Shown piece after piece: positions 1-9,882 of a DNA stretch of 64,000 bases. Source of the DNA: Marinobacter mobilis (GTDB taxonomy: Bacteria > Pseudomonadota > Gammaproteobacteria > Pseudomonadales > Oleiphilaceae); contig NZ_FNNE01000011.1 of NCBI RefSeq assembly GCF_900106945.1, positions 62,001-126,000 of the forward strand, in the 5' to 3' direction. The position numbers were made by a program, and so were the translations under genes. Each line of letters begins with the position of its first letter. Position 1 is the stretch's first letter. A model generated the notes under the pieces. The model searched no databases. It worked only from the letters and a program-made list of their open reading frames with translations, and was not told the origin of the DNA.

Positions 1-320
1 CAGCCGACCGGGAGCAGGCCAAATGCAATGAGTGGCATCGCATACAGCCAGTGGCCGATAGCCCAGGGCGGGTTCCAGAGACTGGCGAGAAGACTGGTCG
101 CCAGTGCGATCAGCAGGATCCGGTTGAGTGTGCGCCAGGGCTGACGGGTCCGGCCGGGGCGAAAGGCTGGTGTTGTCCAGACCAGGGCTGCGGCGATCAG
201 GGCGGTCGCTGCGGCAAGGACTGCGCCCTGATAGGCACTGAACAGGGCCAGCGCCACCAGCGCAATGCAACTGATTCGCGCAAACCGGCTCAGCAAAAAT
301 AGTTCGGCCATCTGGCCCAT
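1..320 (-). CDS. Partial membrane protein (N-terminal part only)
   Basis: The reading frame stays open from an ATG at 320-318 to the window edge, about 106 residues, so only the N-terminus is present. A purine-rich ribosome site (GGAAAGGAC) lies just upstream. The visible part is hydrophobic, with about three membrane segments separated by a basic loop ([14 protein letters not shown]). This looks like the membrane half of a sensor, for example a GGDEF protein, but no catalytic domain is visible and the function is not assigned. It diverges from proA. Confidence 0.6.
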   Translation of the reverse strand, partial: MGQMAELFLLSRFARISCIALVALALFSAYQGAVLAAATALIAAALVWTTPAFRPGRTRQPWRTLNRILLIALATSLLASLWNPPWAIGHWLYAMPLIAFGLLPVG

Positions 321-557
321 GGTGTCCGTCCTTTCCAACCTTCCATATTGCCCCAGCATACGCCAGGAATCGCTCCTGCGCGTATGTTTTGCGTACACTC
401 GAAGTGTCTGTTAGCAGCGGTATAATAAAGCAACCATGCCATAAGTCTAACCGCAGATTCGGGATGGGCGAATATCTGTTGGGTGTTCAAAGCAGATGCG
501 TGCCCGATGTGGACAGGTTAAAGTGGAAGATTGCGCCCGTTTTGTGGCGTGTTCGAG

Positions 558-584
558 TAACAGGCTCTTTAGTTAACAGGCTCT
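558..584 (+). repeat. Tandem 11-bp direct repeat upstream of proA
   Basis: TAACAGGCTCT occurs at 558-568 and again at 574-584, a 16-bp period, followed by a third partial copy (AGTTAAGG). It ends 17 bp before the proA start, so it could be a regulator site or part of the leader. No known regulator motif is recognised. Confidence 0.4.
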
Positions 585-601
585 CAGTTAAGGGTGTAAT
601 G

Positions 602-1858
602 ATGGATATTGCTGGATACATGGTGGAAGTGGGCGAACAGGCACGGGCTGCGGCTGCGGTGGTTGCCAGATCGACGACTGCCATGCGCAACCAGGCATTG
701 CTGGCAACAGCCGAGGCGATTGATGCCGCTCGCGGTGAGTTGGCCATGGCCAATACCAAGGATCTCGATGCAGGTCGTGAAAACGGCCTCGAACCGGCGA
801 TGCTGGATCGTCTGGAACTGACTCCGGCCCGTATCGACACCATGATTGAGGGGCTGCGTCAGGTCGCCGCATTGCCGGATCCGATCGGCGAGATTACGGA
901 CATGACGTACCGACCCTCGGGTATCCAGGTGGGCAAGATGCGGGTGCCCCTGGGCGTCATCGGAATCATCTATGAATCCCGGCCGAACGTCACCGTGGAA
1001 GCTGCCAGCCTGTGTCTGAAATCCGGTAATGCCACGATCCTCCGGGGCGGTTCCGAAGCCATCCATTCCAACCAGGCCGTGGCGGCCTGTATAGCGCGTG
1101 GCCTGGCAGCCGCCGGGTTGCCGGAAGCGGCCGTGCAAGTGGTGAAAACCACCGACCGTGCGGCTGTTGGCGAATTGATTACCATGCCGCGTTATGTGGA
1201 TGTCATTGTGCCCCGGGGTGGAAAAGGGCTGATCGAACGCATCAGCCGGGATGCCCGGGTGCCGGTGATCAAGCACCTGGATGGCATCTGCCACGTCTAT
1301 ATTGACAGCCATGCCGATCCGGAAAAGGCGCTGGCCATTGCGGTCAATGCCAAAACCCATCGCTACGGCACCTGCAACACCATGGAAACCCTGCTGGTGG
1401 ATCAGGAAATTGCCGAAGATATCCTGCCGTTGCTGGCCGAGGCGTTTGTCGCCAAAGGGGTTGAGTTGCGGGGCTGCGAGGCGACCCGTGCCATCCTGCC
1501 GGATGTGATCGCCGCGACAGAAGAGGACTGGGGTGAGGAATATCTGGCGCCGATCCTGGCGGTGCGGGTTGTGGATGGCCTTGATGGCGCCATTACCCAC
1601 ATAAACCGGTACAGTTCCCAGCACACCGACAGCATTGTGACTGAAAACTATACCCGGGCCCGCCGGTTCATCACTGAAGTCGATTCAAGTTCGGTCATGG
1701 TGAATGCGTCCACCCGCTTCGCCGACGGTTTCGAGTACGGCCTGGGTGCGGAGATCGGTATCTCTACCGACAAGATACATGCCCGTGGACCGGTCGGACT
1801 GGAAGGCCTGACGTCGCAGAAGTATGTGGTGTTCGGAGACGGCCACATCCGGAACTGA
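602..1858 (+). CDS. proA: Gamma-glutamyl phosphate reductase
   Basis: ProA makes glutamate-5-semialdehyde from gamma-glutamyl phosphate with NADPH, the second step of proline synthesis in the cytoplasm. The 418 residues match the usual family length (E. coli 417). The aldehyde-dehydrogenase-type catalytic cysteine is in [12 protein letters not shown]. Other family signatures are [19 protein letters not shown] near the middle and [15 protein letters not shown] near the end. The frame is open upstream to 389, but homology begins at [11 protein letters not shown], so the ATG at 602 (or the adjacent one at 599) is chosen. proB is not next to it. nadD follows after 6 bp, so the two are probably co-transcribed. 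Confidence 0.97.
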   Translation: MDIAGYMVEVGEQARAAAAVVARSTTAMRNQALLATAEAIDAARGELAMANTKDLDAGRENGLEPAMLDRLELTPARIDTMIEGLRQVAALPDPIGEITDMTYRPSGIQVGKMRVPLGVIGIIYESRPNVTVEAASLCLKSGNATILRGGSEAIHSNQAVAACIARGLAAAGLPEAAVQVVKTTDRAAVGELITMPRYVDVIVPRGGKGLIERISRDARVPVIKHLDGICHVYIDSHADPEKALAIAVNAKTHRYGTCNTMETLLVDQEIAEDILPLLAEAFVAKGVELRGCEATRAILPDVIAATEEDWGEEYLAPILAVRVVDGLDGAITHINRYSSQHTDSIVTENYTRARRFITEVDSSSVMVNASTRFADGFEYGLGAEIGISTDKIHARGPVGLEGLTSQKYVVFGDGHIRN

Positions 1859-1864
1859 TAGCGC

Positions 1865-2515
1865 ATGAAGGTAATCTACGGTGGTACGTTCGATCCGGTG
1901 CATCACGGCCACCTGCGGCTGGCGGTCGAGCTGAGGGAGTTGCTGGCGGTGCCTCAGCTGTCGCTGGTGCCGTGTCATATTCCGCCGCACCGGGCCAGTC
2001 CCGGGGCCGGAAGTGAGGACCGTCTGGGGTTGTTGCGGCTGGCGGTTGCCGGTGAGCCGGGACTGGTGGTCGATGATCGCGAACTGTCGCGGGGCGGTGC
2101 TTCATACAGCGCCGAGACCCTGCGCCAGCTGCGGGCCCTGATTGGCCCGGATGAACCGCTGGTCATGGTGATGGGGACGGATGCTTTTGCCGGCTTCGAT
2201 CGCTGGCGGGACTGGCAATCGATACCGGAACTGGCCCATGTACTGGTAGTGGCGAGGCCCGGAGAGGGGCTGAATCCGGATGGTATTCCTGCGGGGCTGT
2301 TGCGAACCCGGGGGTGCCGTTCGGTGAATGAGTTACGGTCCGCGCCCTGCGGCCTGTTTCTTTATCAGCATCTGCCGCTGCTGGATATTTCTGCAACCGC
2401 CATCCGCGACCGCATTCGTGAAGGCCGCTCGCCTCGCTATCTGCTTCCGGATTCGGTGTGGCAGGAGATCCGTCAGCGTGGATTGTACGAGTGCCCGGTG
2501 CACGATGACCGCTGA
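1865..2515 (+). CDS. nadD: Nicotinate-nucleotide adenylyltransferase
   Basis: NadD joins nicotinate mononucleotide with ATP to give deamido-NAD in NAD synthesis. The 216-residue protein starts with the nucleotidyltransferase motif GGTFDPVHHGH (residues 6-16) and has the C-terminal ISATAIR signature that binds the triphosphate. It begins 6 bp after proA and is followed by rsfS. The proA-nadD-rsfS-rlmH order is common in gammaproteobacteria and supports the call. Confidence 0.97.
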   Translation: MKVIYGGTFDPVHHGHLRLAVELRELLAVPQLSLVPCHIPPHRASPGAGSEDRLGLLRLAVAGEPGLVVDDRELSRGGASYSAETLRQLRALIGPDEPLVMVMGTDAFAGFDRWRDWQSIPELAHVLVVARPGEGLNPDGIPAGLLRTRGCRSVNELRSAPCGLFLYQHLPLLDISATAIRDRIREGRSPRYLLPDSVWQEIRQRGLYECPVHDDR

Positions 2516-2628
2516 CTCGGCACGGCGGGATTCCGTCTGCCGCCGGGCAATCTTTAGTGCTACAATCCCCGCTTGTACAGATAATCAGCGCCGGTGGACT
2601 CCTTCATTGGCCGCTTAACAGGGTGATT

Positions 2629-2979
2629 ATGCAGGCAGAGCAGCTTAAAGATCTGGTGGTGAATGCGTTGGAAGACGTCAAAGCCCAGGATATCAGTGTG
2701 ATTGACGTCAAAGACCGGACCAGTGTGTGTGACTATATGGTGCTCGCATCCGGTACTTCTAACCGGCACGTAAAGTCACTGGCAGATTCGGTGATTGAAG
2801 AGGCCAGGGACCAGGGGGTCCGCGCTGCCAATGTAGAGGGCGCGAACGTCAGTGACTGGATTCTGGTTGATCTTGGCGACGTGGTGGTTCACGTCATGAT
2901 GCCGGCAACCCGGGAATTTTACGATCTGGAGCGTTTCTGGCGCGACGCCCCGGATCTGGGCGCAGCAGGCAGCGAGTAA
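2629..2979 (+). CDS. rsfS: Ribosomal silencing factor RsfS
   Basis: RsfS binds ribosomal protein L14 (uL14) and blocks subunit joining when nutrients are short. The 116-residue protein carries the family core: [20 protein letters not shown] and, near the end, [16 protein letters not shown] with [10 protein letters not shown]. The frame runs upstream to 2557, but the family start is the ATG at 2629 ([10 protein letters not shown]). rlmH begins 2 bp after its stop, which indicates translational coupling. Confidence 0.95.
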   Translation: MQAEQLKDLVVNALEDVKAQDISVIDVKDRTSVCDYMVLASGTSNRHVKSLADSVIEEARDQGVRAANVEGANVSDWILVDLGDVVVHVMMPATREFYDLERFWRDAPDLGAAGSE

Positions 2980-2981
2980 GC

Positions 2982-3452
2982 ATGCGGCTACGCATGCTCT
3001 GCGTCGGCCAGAAAATGCCCGACTGGGTGAACCAGGGCTACTCCGAATATGCCCGCCGCATGCCGGCGGAACTCTCCCTGGAACTCACCGAGATTCCCAT
3101 GGCCCATCGTGGCAAGAACCCGGATATCCCCCGTCTGATGCAGAAGGAGGGAGAGGCGCTGCTGTCTGCGGCCGGTCCGCGGGATCGGGTGATTGCGATG
3201 GAAGTGGGAGGGCGCTCCTGGTCCACCGAGCAATTGGCCGGACAGTTGGAAAACTGGCAGCAGGACGGTCGTGACGTCTGCTTCATGGTGGGCGGGCCTG
3301 ACGGCCTGCCGCTGGCCTGTCGTGACCGCGCTGACCAACTCTGGTCATTGTCCCCTTTGACCCTGCCGCATCCTCTGGTGCGCATTCTGCTGGCTGAGCA
3401 GCTCTACCGCGCCTGGAGTATCACCCGCAATCACCCCTATCATCGTGCCTAG
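2982..3452 (+). CDS. rlmH: 23S rRNA pseudouridine-1915 N3-methyltransferase
   Basis: RlmH is a SPOUT-class methyltransferase that uses S-adenosylmethionine to methylate pseudouridine 1915 in helix 69 of 23S rRNA. The 156 residues match the usual length (155). The knotted C-terminal half has the cofactor loop [10 protein letters not shown] and the tail [19 protein letters not shown], both diagnostic. It sits between rsfS and mrdA, as in Pseudomonas and Escherichia. Confidence 0.97.
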   Translation: MRLRMLCVGQKMPDWVNQGYSEYARRMPAELSLELTEIPMAHRGKNPDIPRLMQKEGEALLSAAGPRDRVIAMEVGGRSWSTEQLAGQLENWQQDGRDVCFMVGGPDGLPLACRDRADQLWSLSPLTLPHPLVRILLAEQLYRAWSITRNHPYHRA

Positions 3453-3460
3453 GTAACGCC

Positions 3461-5353
3461 ATGCCCTGGGGGGAGTTCAAAGACACGGCCGCTGAGCGGC
3501 GCCTTTTTCAGCGCCGGGCCCTGGTGGCCCTGGCCATGGTGTTGCTGCTGATTGGTGGGCTGCTTGCCCGCATGTACCAGCTTCAGGTGGTCGAGCACCA
3601 GACCTACATCACGCTGTCCGACAAGAACCGGGTACAGGTGCAGTCAGTGCCTCCGACCCGCGGGCTGATCTATGACCGCAATGGCGACCTGCTGGCGGAA
3701 AATCGTCCGGTGTTCAGCGTGACCATCGTGCCCGAGCGGGTGCCGGGTATGGAACAAACCCTCGCGGCGCTGATGGCATTGATTGCCGTCTCGGACGATG
3801 AGCTGGAGCGTTTCCAGCGACGGCTGCGAGAGCCGCGGCGGCCCTTCCAGGAACTGCCGCTGCGCTATGACCTGACCGAAGACGAAATTGCAGCCCTGGC
3901 CGTACACCGCCATGAGTTGCCCGGCGTTGAAGTATCGGCAGAACTGGTGCGTTATTACCCCCACGGTGAAATTACCTCCCACGCCCTTGGCTATGTCGGC
4001 CGTATCAACCGCGAAGAACTGCAGGACATTGATCCGGTCAACTACGCTGGCACCAACTACATTGGCAAATCCGGTATTGAGCGCTTCTACGAAGAGCAGC
4101 TGCACGGCCAGGTGGGTTATCAGCATGTTGAAACCAATGCCCGTGGCCGCACCCTGAGAGTGCTGGCGCGGGAAAACCCTGTGCCGGGTGAAGACCTCCG
4201 CCTGCATCTTGACCTGAGACTGCAGAAACTGGCGTACAAGCTGCTGGATGGGCGTCGTGGAGCGATTGTCGCTATCGAACCGGAAACCGGGGGGCTGCTG
4301 GCGCTGGCCAGTGTGCCGGGGTTTGATGCCAATCTGTTTGTAACGGGTATCAGTGTTGCCGCTTACCGGGAATTGAGCACATCCCATGACAAGCCGCTGT
4401 TCAACCGCGCTCTCCGGGGCCAGTACCCGCCGGGTTCTACCATCAAACCCATGATGGCGATAGCCGCCCTGGACAGTGGTGCGACGACCCGTGAGCGGAC
4501 GGTCTGGGATCCGGGCTATTTCCAGCTCAAGGCCGGGGGGCGCCGCTATCGCGACTGGAAGCGGGGTGGTCATGGCTGGGTGGATCTGACGGAATCCATT
4601 GCCCAGTCCTGTGATATCTATTTTTACGATGCCGCTGTCCGTATGGGTATCGATACCATGTACGACTACATGTCCGCGTTTGGTTTTGGTGAAGATACCT
4701 CGCTGGATGTCAGTGGCGCATTGCCGGGGCTGTTGCCATCCCGGGACTGGAAGCAGGCCGTGCGTAACGAGCCCTGGTATCCGGGGGATTCGGTCAATAT
4801 GGGCATTGGTCAGGGTTTCCTGCTGGCAACCCCGCTGCAACTGGCGACGGGTACCGCGGTTCTCGCCAATCGCGGGCGCTGGGCTCAACCCCGCTTGCTG
4901 ATGGATGTGGACGGGGATTTGCCGCTGGATGAGGTGGTGCCGGAGCCAGCGCACTCGGATATCGAGCTGAACAACCCGAATGACTGGGAATTCGTGGCCG
5001 ATGCAATGGCTGAAGTGATGCACGGCAGGACCGGAACCGCGCGGCGGGCTGCGGCCGGGGCTCCTTACCGGATGGCTGGTAAAACTGGAACCGCTCAGGT
5101 CTTCAGTCTGGCTCAGGATGAGGAATACGATGCGGAGGAGGTGCGGGAACGCTTGCGTGACCACGCGTTGTTTGTCGGTTTTGCCCCGCTGGATAACCCG
5201 AAAATCGCAGTGGCAGTGATTGTTGAGAATGGTGGCAGCGGCAGTGGTACTGCGGCGCCTGTGGCTCGGGCCATGTTCGATGCGTGGCTGTTAGGATTCC
5301 CTGAAGATCTCGACAGTGTTGAGGCCGGAATGCTGAACTTGGAGGGAGAGTGA
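3461..5353 (+). CDS. mrdA: Penicillin-binding protein 2, peptidoglycan transpeptidase
   Basis: PBP2 is the cell-elongation transpeptidase and works with the RodA glycosyltransferase in the elongasome. The 630-residue protein has one N-terminal membrane anchor (residues about 20-40), a PBP dimerisation region, and a transpeptidase domain. The active-site motifs are GSTIK (SxxK) near residue 326, SCD (the SxD form of SxN usual in PBP2) near 384, and KTGTAQ near 541. Its TGA stop overlaps the ATG of rodA (TGATG), so the partners are translationally coupled. Confidence 0.97.
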   Translation: MPWGEFKDTAAERRLFQRRALVALAMVLLLIGGLLARMYQLQVVEHQTYITLSDKNRVQVQSVPPTRGLIYDRNGDLLAENRPVFSVTIVPERVPGMEQTLAALMALIAVSDDELERFQRRLREPRRPFQELPLRYDLTEDEIAALAVHRHELPGVEVSAELVRYYPHGEITSHALGYVGRINREELQDIDPVNYAGTNYIGKSGIERFYEEQLHGQVGYQHVETNARGRTLRVLARENPVPGEDLRLHLDLRLQKLAYKLLDGRRGAIVAIEPETGGLLALASVPGFDANLFVTGISVAAYRELSTSHDKPLFNRALRGQYPPGSTIKPMMAIAALDSGATTRERTVWDPGYFQLKAGGRRYRDWKRGGHGWVDLTESIAQSCDIYFYDAAVRMGIDTMYDYMSAFGFGEDTSLDVSGALPGLLPSRDWKQAVRNEPWYPGDSVNMGIGQGFLLATPLQLATGTAVLANRGRWAQPRLLMDVDGDLPLDEVVPEPAHSDIELNNPNDWEFVADAMAEVMHGRTGTARRAAAGAPYRMAGKTGTAQVFSLAQDEEYDAEEVRERLRDHALFVGFAPLDNPKIAVAVIVENGGSGSGTAAPVARAMFDAWLLGFPEDLDSVEAGMLNLEGE

Positions 5354-6495
5354 TGCGGGCAACCGGGTTTCTGGCACCGACGCCGGATCGTGGGTTGTCC
5401 AGGCAGAAGAGCATCTGGTCGGTCCTGCACCTTGATCCGGTGTTGTTAATGCTGTTGCTGCTGTTGGTCGGCGGTGGCCTTTTCGTGCTCTACAGCGGGG
5501 CCGACCGGGATTTTGGCATGATCAAAGCCCAGGGGATTCGCATGGGGGTGGCCCTGGTTGTGATGCTGGTGTTTGCCCAGCTCGACCCGTCCATCTACCG
5601 GCGTTGGGCGCCGTGGTTGTATCTTGTCGGGCTGGTGGCCCTGGTTGCGGTACTGCTGGTCGGGGTTGGCGCCAAGGGCGCCCAGCGCTGGCTGGCCTTG
5701 CCGGGGCTGCCGCGTTTTCAGCCTTCGGAGTTGATGAAACTGGTGGTGCCGATCATGGCCGCCTGGTTCCTGTCCCGCCATTTTATCCCGCCACGGTTGA
5801 CCCACGTGGCTGTGGCTCTGGCTATCGTGTTGATCCCGATGGCCCTGATTATAAAACAGCCAGACCTTGGGACGGCGCTGCTGGTCGGTACTGCAGGATT
5901 GTTCGTGGTGTTCTTTGCCGGTATCAGCTGGAAACTGATTACGGCTTTTCTTGCGATGGTTTCGGTGGCCGCGCCGATGATGTGGTTCTTCGTGATGCGG
6001 GACTACCAGAAGCAGCGGGTGCTGACCCTGCTGGATCCACAAAGCGATCCGCTTGGCGCCGGCTGGAACATTATCCAGTCCAAGACCGCCATAGGTTCCG
6101 GTGGGTGGAGTGGCAAAGGCTGGTTGCAGGGCACTCAGTCTCACCTTGAGTTCCTGCCTGAGAGCCATACCGATTTTATCGTTGCGGTCCTCGCTGAGGA
6201 GTTTGGCTTTGTTGGCATGCTCGCTCTGCTGGGGCTGTACCTGCTGATTCTGTTCCGCTGCATGTATATCGCGGTCAATGCCCAGGATTCGTTCGGACGT
6301 CTGGTGGCAGGCGCGCTGACCATGACCTTCTTCATCTATATCTTCGTGAATATTGGCATGGTGAGTGGGCTGCTGCCGGTTGTTGGCGTGCCGTTGCCGC
6401 TGATCAGCTATGGCGGAACATCCAGTGTGACTCTGATGGCGGCATTTGGGGTATTGATGTCGATCCATACTCATCGCCGGATGATAACGGCGTAG
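5353..6495 (+). CDS. rodA: Peptidoglycan glycosyltransferase RodA (SEDS family)
   Basis: RodA polymerises lipid II into glycan strands during rod elongation. The 380-residue protein has about ten membrane segments and the SEDS signatures QPSELMKL, KQPDLGTALL and GGTSSVTLMA. The conserved catalytic aspartate lies in LPESHTDFIVAV. A GTG directly before the ATG (5350) could also serve as start, but the ATG overlapping the mrdA stop is favoured. mltB, which follows rodA in many relatives, is absent. Confidence 0.96.
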   Translation: MRATGFLAPTPDRGLSRQKSIWSVLHLDPVLLMLLLLLVGGGLFVLYSGADRDFGMIKAQGIRMGVALVVMLVFAQLDPSIYRRWAPWLYLVGLVALVAVLLVGVGAKGAQRWLALPGLPRFQPSELMKLVVPIMAAWFLSRHFIPPRLTHVAVALAIVLIPMALIIKQPDLGTALLVGTAGLFVVFFAGISWKLITAFLAMVSVAAPMMWFFVMRDYQKQRVLTLLDPQSDPLGAGWNIIQSKTAIGSGGWSGKGWLQGTQSHLEFLPESHTDFIVAVLAEEFGFVGMLALLGLYLLILFRCMYIAVNAQDSFGRLVAGALTMTFFIYIFVNIGMVSGLLPVVGVPLPLISYGGTSSVTLMAAFGVLMSIHTHRRMITA

Positions 6496-6808
6496 CGCCC
6501 CGCAAGCCTCAGGTGGACACAGGGTAATGGTTGAGCGCATTGCCGCCATGTTAAGGTACCTTGTTTCGGCCCGAAGGCAGGCCCAATAGGTCGGGACGTG
6601 CGCTGACAGCGGTCTCTTTGTGGCACAGAGACCGTGGGTTAAGGTCCTGCGGCCCTGTTAAATGGGGACAATGCCATTGAACTCGGGGTGGCCTGCCACA
6701 ACTTATACGTCACACCCGATATAATTATCATCTCCTGCAGAGCACGGCCGTGATGGCGTCGTCAGAGGCGTTGGCCGAGCAGGGTACCGAACAGGAAATC
6801 GCTTCGTC
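6496..6808. other. 313-bp intergenic region between rodA and rlpA
   Basis: No convincing gene is present. The longest plus frame with an ATG here gives only about 20 residues. A 7-bp hairpin GGTCTCT/AGAGACC (6611-6617 with 6627-6633) has no T-run, so it is not a clear terminator. A perfect -10 hexamer TATAAT (6720-6725) lies about 85 bp before rlpA but lacks a good -35, so it is only a candidate rlpA promoter. This is where mltB sits in many gammaproteobacteria, but no transglycosylase remnant is recognisable. Confidence 0.5.
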
Positions 6809-7696
6809 GTGAAGGTCATCAAATTGCCCCGCAGACACATTACCCTGCTTGTGCTGGCACTGAGCGCGGTTGTTCTGGCTGGCTGCGCCTCTTCACCTGA
6901 TTCGTCAGGTTCGTCGCGTTATTCCATTGCCCAGGATCGGGCCCCTGCCGAGGGCTTTGATGCCTCCGGGCTGGCGGATGCGGTGCCGCGCTATGAACCG
7001 CCCCGGTCGGCGGGTAACCGCTCGCCTTATACAGTCTGGGGAAAACAGTACACGGTGATGAGTGATGCTTCCGGTTACGTGGAGCGTGGCGTGGCCAGCT
7101 GGTACGGCGAGAAGTTTCACGGACACAAGACGTCCAATGGCGAAGTCTTTGATATGTATGCGATGTCGGCGGCACATAAGAGCCTGCCGATTCCGGGGTA
7201 TGCCCGTGTCACCAACCTGGATAACGGGCGCAGTGTGATCGTACGGGTCAATGACCGTGGACCTTTCCATGACGGTCGCCTGATTGACCTGTCGTATGCG
7301 GCAGCGATCAAGCTGGGCTACCAGGCTCAGGGTACTGCCCGAGTTGAAGTGGCTGCGATTACCGTGACACCCGATGGGGTCGTGCGGGTTGCCGGCGAGA
7401 ACGCGCCGGCTCAGCCAGCGACACCAGCACCAACACCGGTTTCCACGGCAGGAACCCCGGGGCTCTTTGTACAGCTGGGCTCGTTTTCCAATGCGGGCCC
7501 CGCGAGAATGATGGCGGAACAGGCGGAAGCGCTGGTGCCATTTTCCGTCCGGGTGCGTGAGGTGGAGACCTCATCCGGACGTTATCACCGTGTTCAGGTA
7601 GGTCCTTTCCAGGATTCGGATCAGGCCCAGAGAACCCGGCAACAACTGGCTGATAGCGGCTTCGGTGAGCCTATCCTGCTCACGGATACCCGCTAG
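6809..7696 (+). CDS. rlpA: Septal-ring lytic transglycosylase-like lipoprotein RlpA
   Basis: RlpA is an outer-membrane lipoprotein. In Pseudomonas it cleaves naked glycan strands at the septum. The GTG-started 295-residue protein has a signal peptide ending in the lipobox LAGC, a double-psi beta-barrel (about residues 90-175) with GVASWYGEKFHG and VRVNDRGPF, a Pro/Ala linker, and a C-terminal SPOR domain (about 220-292) that binds denuded peptidoglycan. The full catalytic-type barrel is present. It lies between rodA and dacA as expected. Confidence 0.95.
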   Translation: MKVIKLPRRHITLLVLALSAVVLAGCASSPDSSGSSRYSIAQDRAPAEGFDASGLADAVPRYEPPRSAGNRSPYTVWGKQYTVMSDASGYVERGVASWYGEKFHGHKTSNGEVFDMYAMSAAHKSLPIPGYARVTNLDNGRSVIVRVNDRGPFHDGRLIDLSYAAAIKLGYQAQGTARVEVAAITVTPDGVVRVAGENAPAQPATPAPTPVSTAGTPGLFVQLGSFSNAGPARMMAEQAEALVPFSVRVREVETSSGRYHRVQVGPFQDSDQAQRTRQQLADSGFGEPILLTDTR

Positions 7697-7759
7697 AATG
7701 ACGAATGAACAGCGGGGCCGTGCCCGGCTGACAGCCTAATAAAACAGCAAACCTCAACT

Positions 7760-8938
7760 ATGAATGGACCCATGTCACACAATTCTGTTTTTCGTTCACT
7801 GATCGCCCTCCTGCTTGTCGTGCTGATGCCCGTTGTGGCGTTCGCCCAGCAGCCTCTGTTAATTCCTTCGCCGCCACAGATCGGGGCCAGCTCCTACGTG
7901 CTGATGGACCCCCGCAGTGGCGACGTCATTATGGAAAACAACAGCCATGAGCGCCTGCCTCCGGCCAGTCTGACCAAGATGATGACTGCGTACATTGTGG
8001 AGCGTGAACTGGCTGAAGGCCGGATTTCCATGGACGATATGGTGCCCATCAGTGTCAATGCCTGGCGCACCGAAGGTTCCCGGACCTTTGTGCGCGAAGG
8101 GACTCAGGTGCGGGTTGAGGATCTGCTCAAAGGGGTGATTATTCAGTCCGGCAATGACGCCAGTGTGGCACTGGCTGAATTTGTGGCCGGAAGTGAAGCG
8201 GCGTTCACCGATATCATGAACCAGCAGGCTCAGCTGCTGGGGATGACCGACTCCCATTTTGCCAATGCTACCGGGTTGCCGCATCAGGAGCATTTTTCGA
8301 CGGCGTTTGATCTTGCCCTGCTGGCGCGGGCGATCATTAATGATTATCCGGAGAACTACGGAATTTACGCTGAGAAGCATTTCACCTATAACAACATCCG
8401 TCAGCCCAACCGTAATGCGCTGTTGTGGCGGGACCCCACGGTTGATGGCCTGAAGACCGGGCACACCGATGAAGCGGGTTTTTGTCTGGTGGCCTCAGCG
8501 GTGCGCAACGATACCCGCCTGATTGGTGTCGTCATGGGGACGCCCAGCAATGAGGCCCGGTCCCAGGAAGTCCAGAAAATGCTCAATTATGGCTTCCGTT
8601 ACTACGAATCAGCCAAGTTGTTTAGCGCAGGTCAGCAGTTGCTGGACACCCAGGTCTGGGGTGGCGCTCAGAACGAGCTGGCTCTGGGGGTAAAGGATGA
8701 AGTGTTTGTGACCATTCCCCGTGGCTCAAAGGATGCGCTGGAGTCAGTGGTGGATATCGACACGGTCATCAAGGCGCCGGTTTCCATCGGGGATGAGCTG
8801 GGCCGGATCCGGGTGTCCCTGAACGGCGAGGTACTGCTGGATGAGCCGGTGCTGGCCTTGCAGGATGTGCCTGAAGGGGGGCTGTTCAAGCGTCTTTGGG
8901 ACGCGATTAAACTGTTTTTTGTGCAGCTGTTCTCGTGA
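7760..8938 (+). CDS. dacA: D-alanyl-D-alanine carboxypeptidase (PBP5/6 type)
   Basis: This enzyme removes the terminal D-alanine from peptidoglycan stem peptides in the periplasm. The 392-residue protein has a signal peptide (cleavage after AFA), then the motifs SLTK near residue 70, SGNDAS near 131, and KTGHT near 233. A PBP5 C-terminal domain follows, and an amphipathic tail (GLFKRLWDAIKLFF) probably anchors it to the inner membrane. A second ATG at 7772 could be used. Confidence 0.96.
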   Translation: MNGPMSHNSVFRSLIALLLVVLMPVVAFAQQPLLIPSPPQIGASSYVLMDPRSGDVIMENNSHERLPPASLTKMMTAYIVERELAEGRISMDDMVPISVNAWRTEGSRTFVREGTQVRVEDLLKGVIIQSGNDASVALAEFVAGSEAAFTDIMNQQAQLLGMTDSHFANATGLPHQEHFSTAFDLALLARAIINDYPENYGIYAEKHFTYNNIRQPNRNALLWRDPTVDGLKTGHTDEAGFCLVASAVRNDTRLIGVVMGTPSNEARSQEVQKMLNYGFRYYESAKLFSAGQQLLDTQVWGGAQNELALGVKDEVFVTIPRGSKDALESVVDIDTVIKAPVSIGDELGRIRVSLNGEVLLDEPVLALQDVPEGGLFKRLWDAIKLFFVQLFS

Positions 8939-8970
8939 GCGGCTGCAGCAAGCTGAGAGGTAGCTGAGAG

Positions 8971-9240
8971 ATGTCTGAGCCGAAAGCGCCCAAGATTGAG
9001 TTCCCCTGCGATTACATGATCAAGGTGATCGGTACGGCAGCGCCGGATTTTCGCGACTATGTGGTGTCTGTGGTGGAACGCCATGCTCCGGGCATCAGCG
9101 AAACCGATGTGACGGTCAAGGACAGCCGCAACGCCCGGTTCTGCTCCGTTCAGCTGACGATCGTCGCCACTGGGGAGCCTCAGCTCAAGGCGCTGTTTGA
9201 GGAACTGAAAGCCAGCGGCCGTGTTCACATGGTGCTTTGA
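8971..9240 (+). CDS. ybeD: UPF0250/DUF493 protein, YbeD-like
   Basis: This 89-residue cytoplasmic protein matches the YbeD family in length and pattern (start ...IEFPCDYMIKVIG; end FEELKASGRVHMVL). YbeD has an ACT-like fold and no firmly established function. It lies between dacA and lipB as in E. coli, 3 bp before lipB, which ties it to the lipoylation or envelope transcript by context only. Confidence 0.92.
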   Translation: MSEPKAPKIEFPCDYMIKVIGTAAPDFRDYVVSVVERHAPGISETDVTVKDSRNARFCSVQLTIVATGEPQLKALFEELKASGRVHMVL

Positions 9241-9243
9241 CGA

Positions 9244-9882
9244 ATGGCAGATCTGATTGTCCGTTCACTGGGCCTGCAGCCCTACGAAGTGGTCTGGGAG
9301 GCGATGAAATCGTTTACTGCAGACCGCAACGGGGAAACGGTGGATGAGCTGTGGTGCCTGGAGCATCCCCATGTGTTCACCCAGGGCCAGGCCGGCAAGG
9401 CCGAGCATATCCTGAACCCCGGTGATATTCCGGTGGTTCAGGTGGATCGCGGGGGGCAGGTGACCTATCACGGCCCGGGTCAGCTGGTGATCTACCTGCT
9501 GATTGATCTCAGCCGGGCCAAGCTGGGTGTGCGGGCGCTGGTGGATCATATCGAGCAGGCCATCGTTGAGGTGCTTGCGGATCAAGGTATCGAGGCGGCG
9601 CCAAAGGCGGATGCGCCCGGTGTCTATGTTGGAGATGCCAAGATTGCGTCCCTGGGACTGCGGGTCCGGCGAGGGTGCTCTTTCCATGGCCTGGCACTGA
9701 ATATCGCGATGGATATGTCACCGTTTGCCCGCATCAACCCCTGCGGTTATGCCGGAATGGCGATGTGTCAGGTGACCGATTTTGTGCCGGGTGCGAACGT
9801 TGCTGAGCTCTCCCGGGCTTTGTCTGATGCGCTCGCCCGACGCCTCGAGGCACACCCGGTCAGTCACGTCGAGGGCTGGTAA
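9244..9882 (+). CDS. lipB: Octanoyl-[acyl-carrier-protein]:protein N-octanoyltransferase
   Basis: LipB moves octanoate from acyl carrier protein to lipoyl domains, the first step of lipoate synthesis. The 212-residue protein has [14 protein letters not shown], the lysine motif [16 protein letters not shown], and the acyl-thioester cysteine in [16 protein letters not shown]. In many relatives lipA follows directly, but here lipA is near 47 kb on the other strand. The 3' end overlaps the convergent GGDEF gene by 23 bp. Confidence 0.96.
   Translation: MADLIVRSLGLQPYEVVWEAMKSFTADRNGETVDELWCLEHPHVFTQGQAGKAEHILNPGDIPVVQVDRGGQVTYHGPGQLVIYLLIDLSRAKLGVRALVDHIEQAIVEVLADQGIEAAPKADAPGVYVGDAKIASLGLRVRRGCSFHGLALNIAMDMSPFARINPCGYAGMAMCQVTDFVPGANVAELSRALSDALARRLEAHPVSHVEGW

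Noticed and set aside
51..302. 83-codon plus-strand frame at the window start
   Set aside because: It is antisense to the partial membrane protein; the Gln/Gly/Cys composition is a shadow pattern.
389..601. 70-codon extension upstream of proA
   Set aside because: Not conserved in ProA, and length and homology fit the start at 602.
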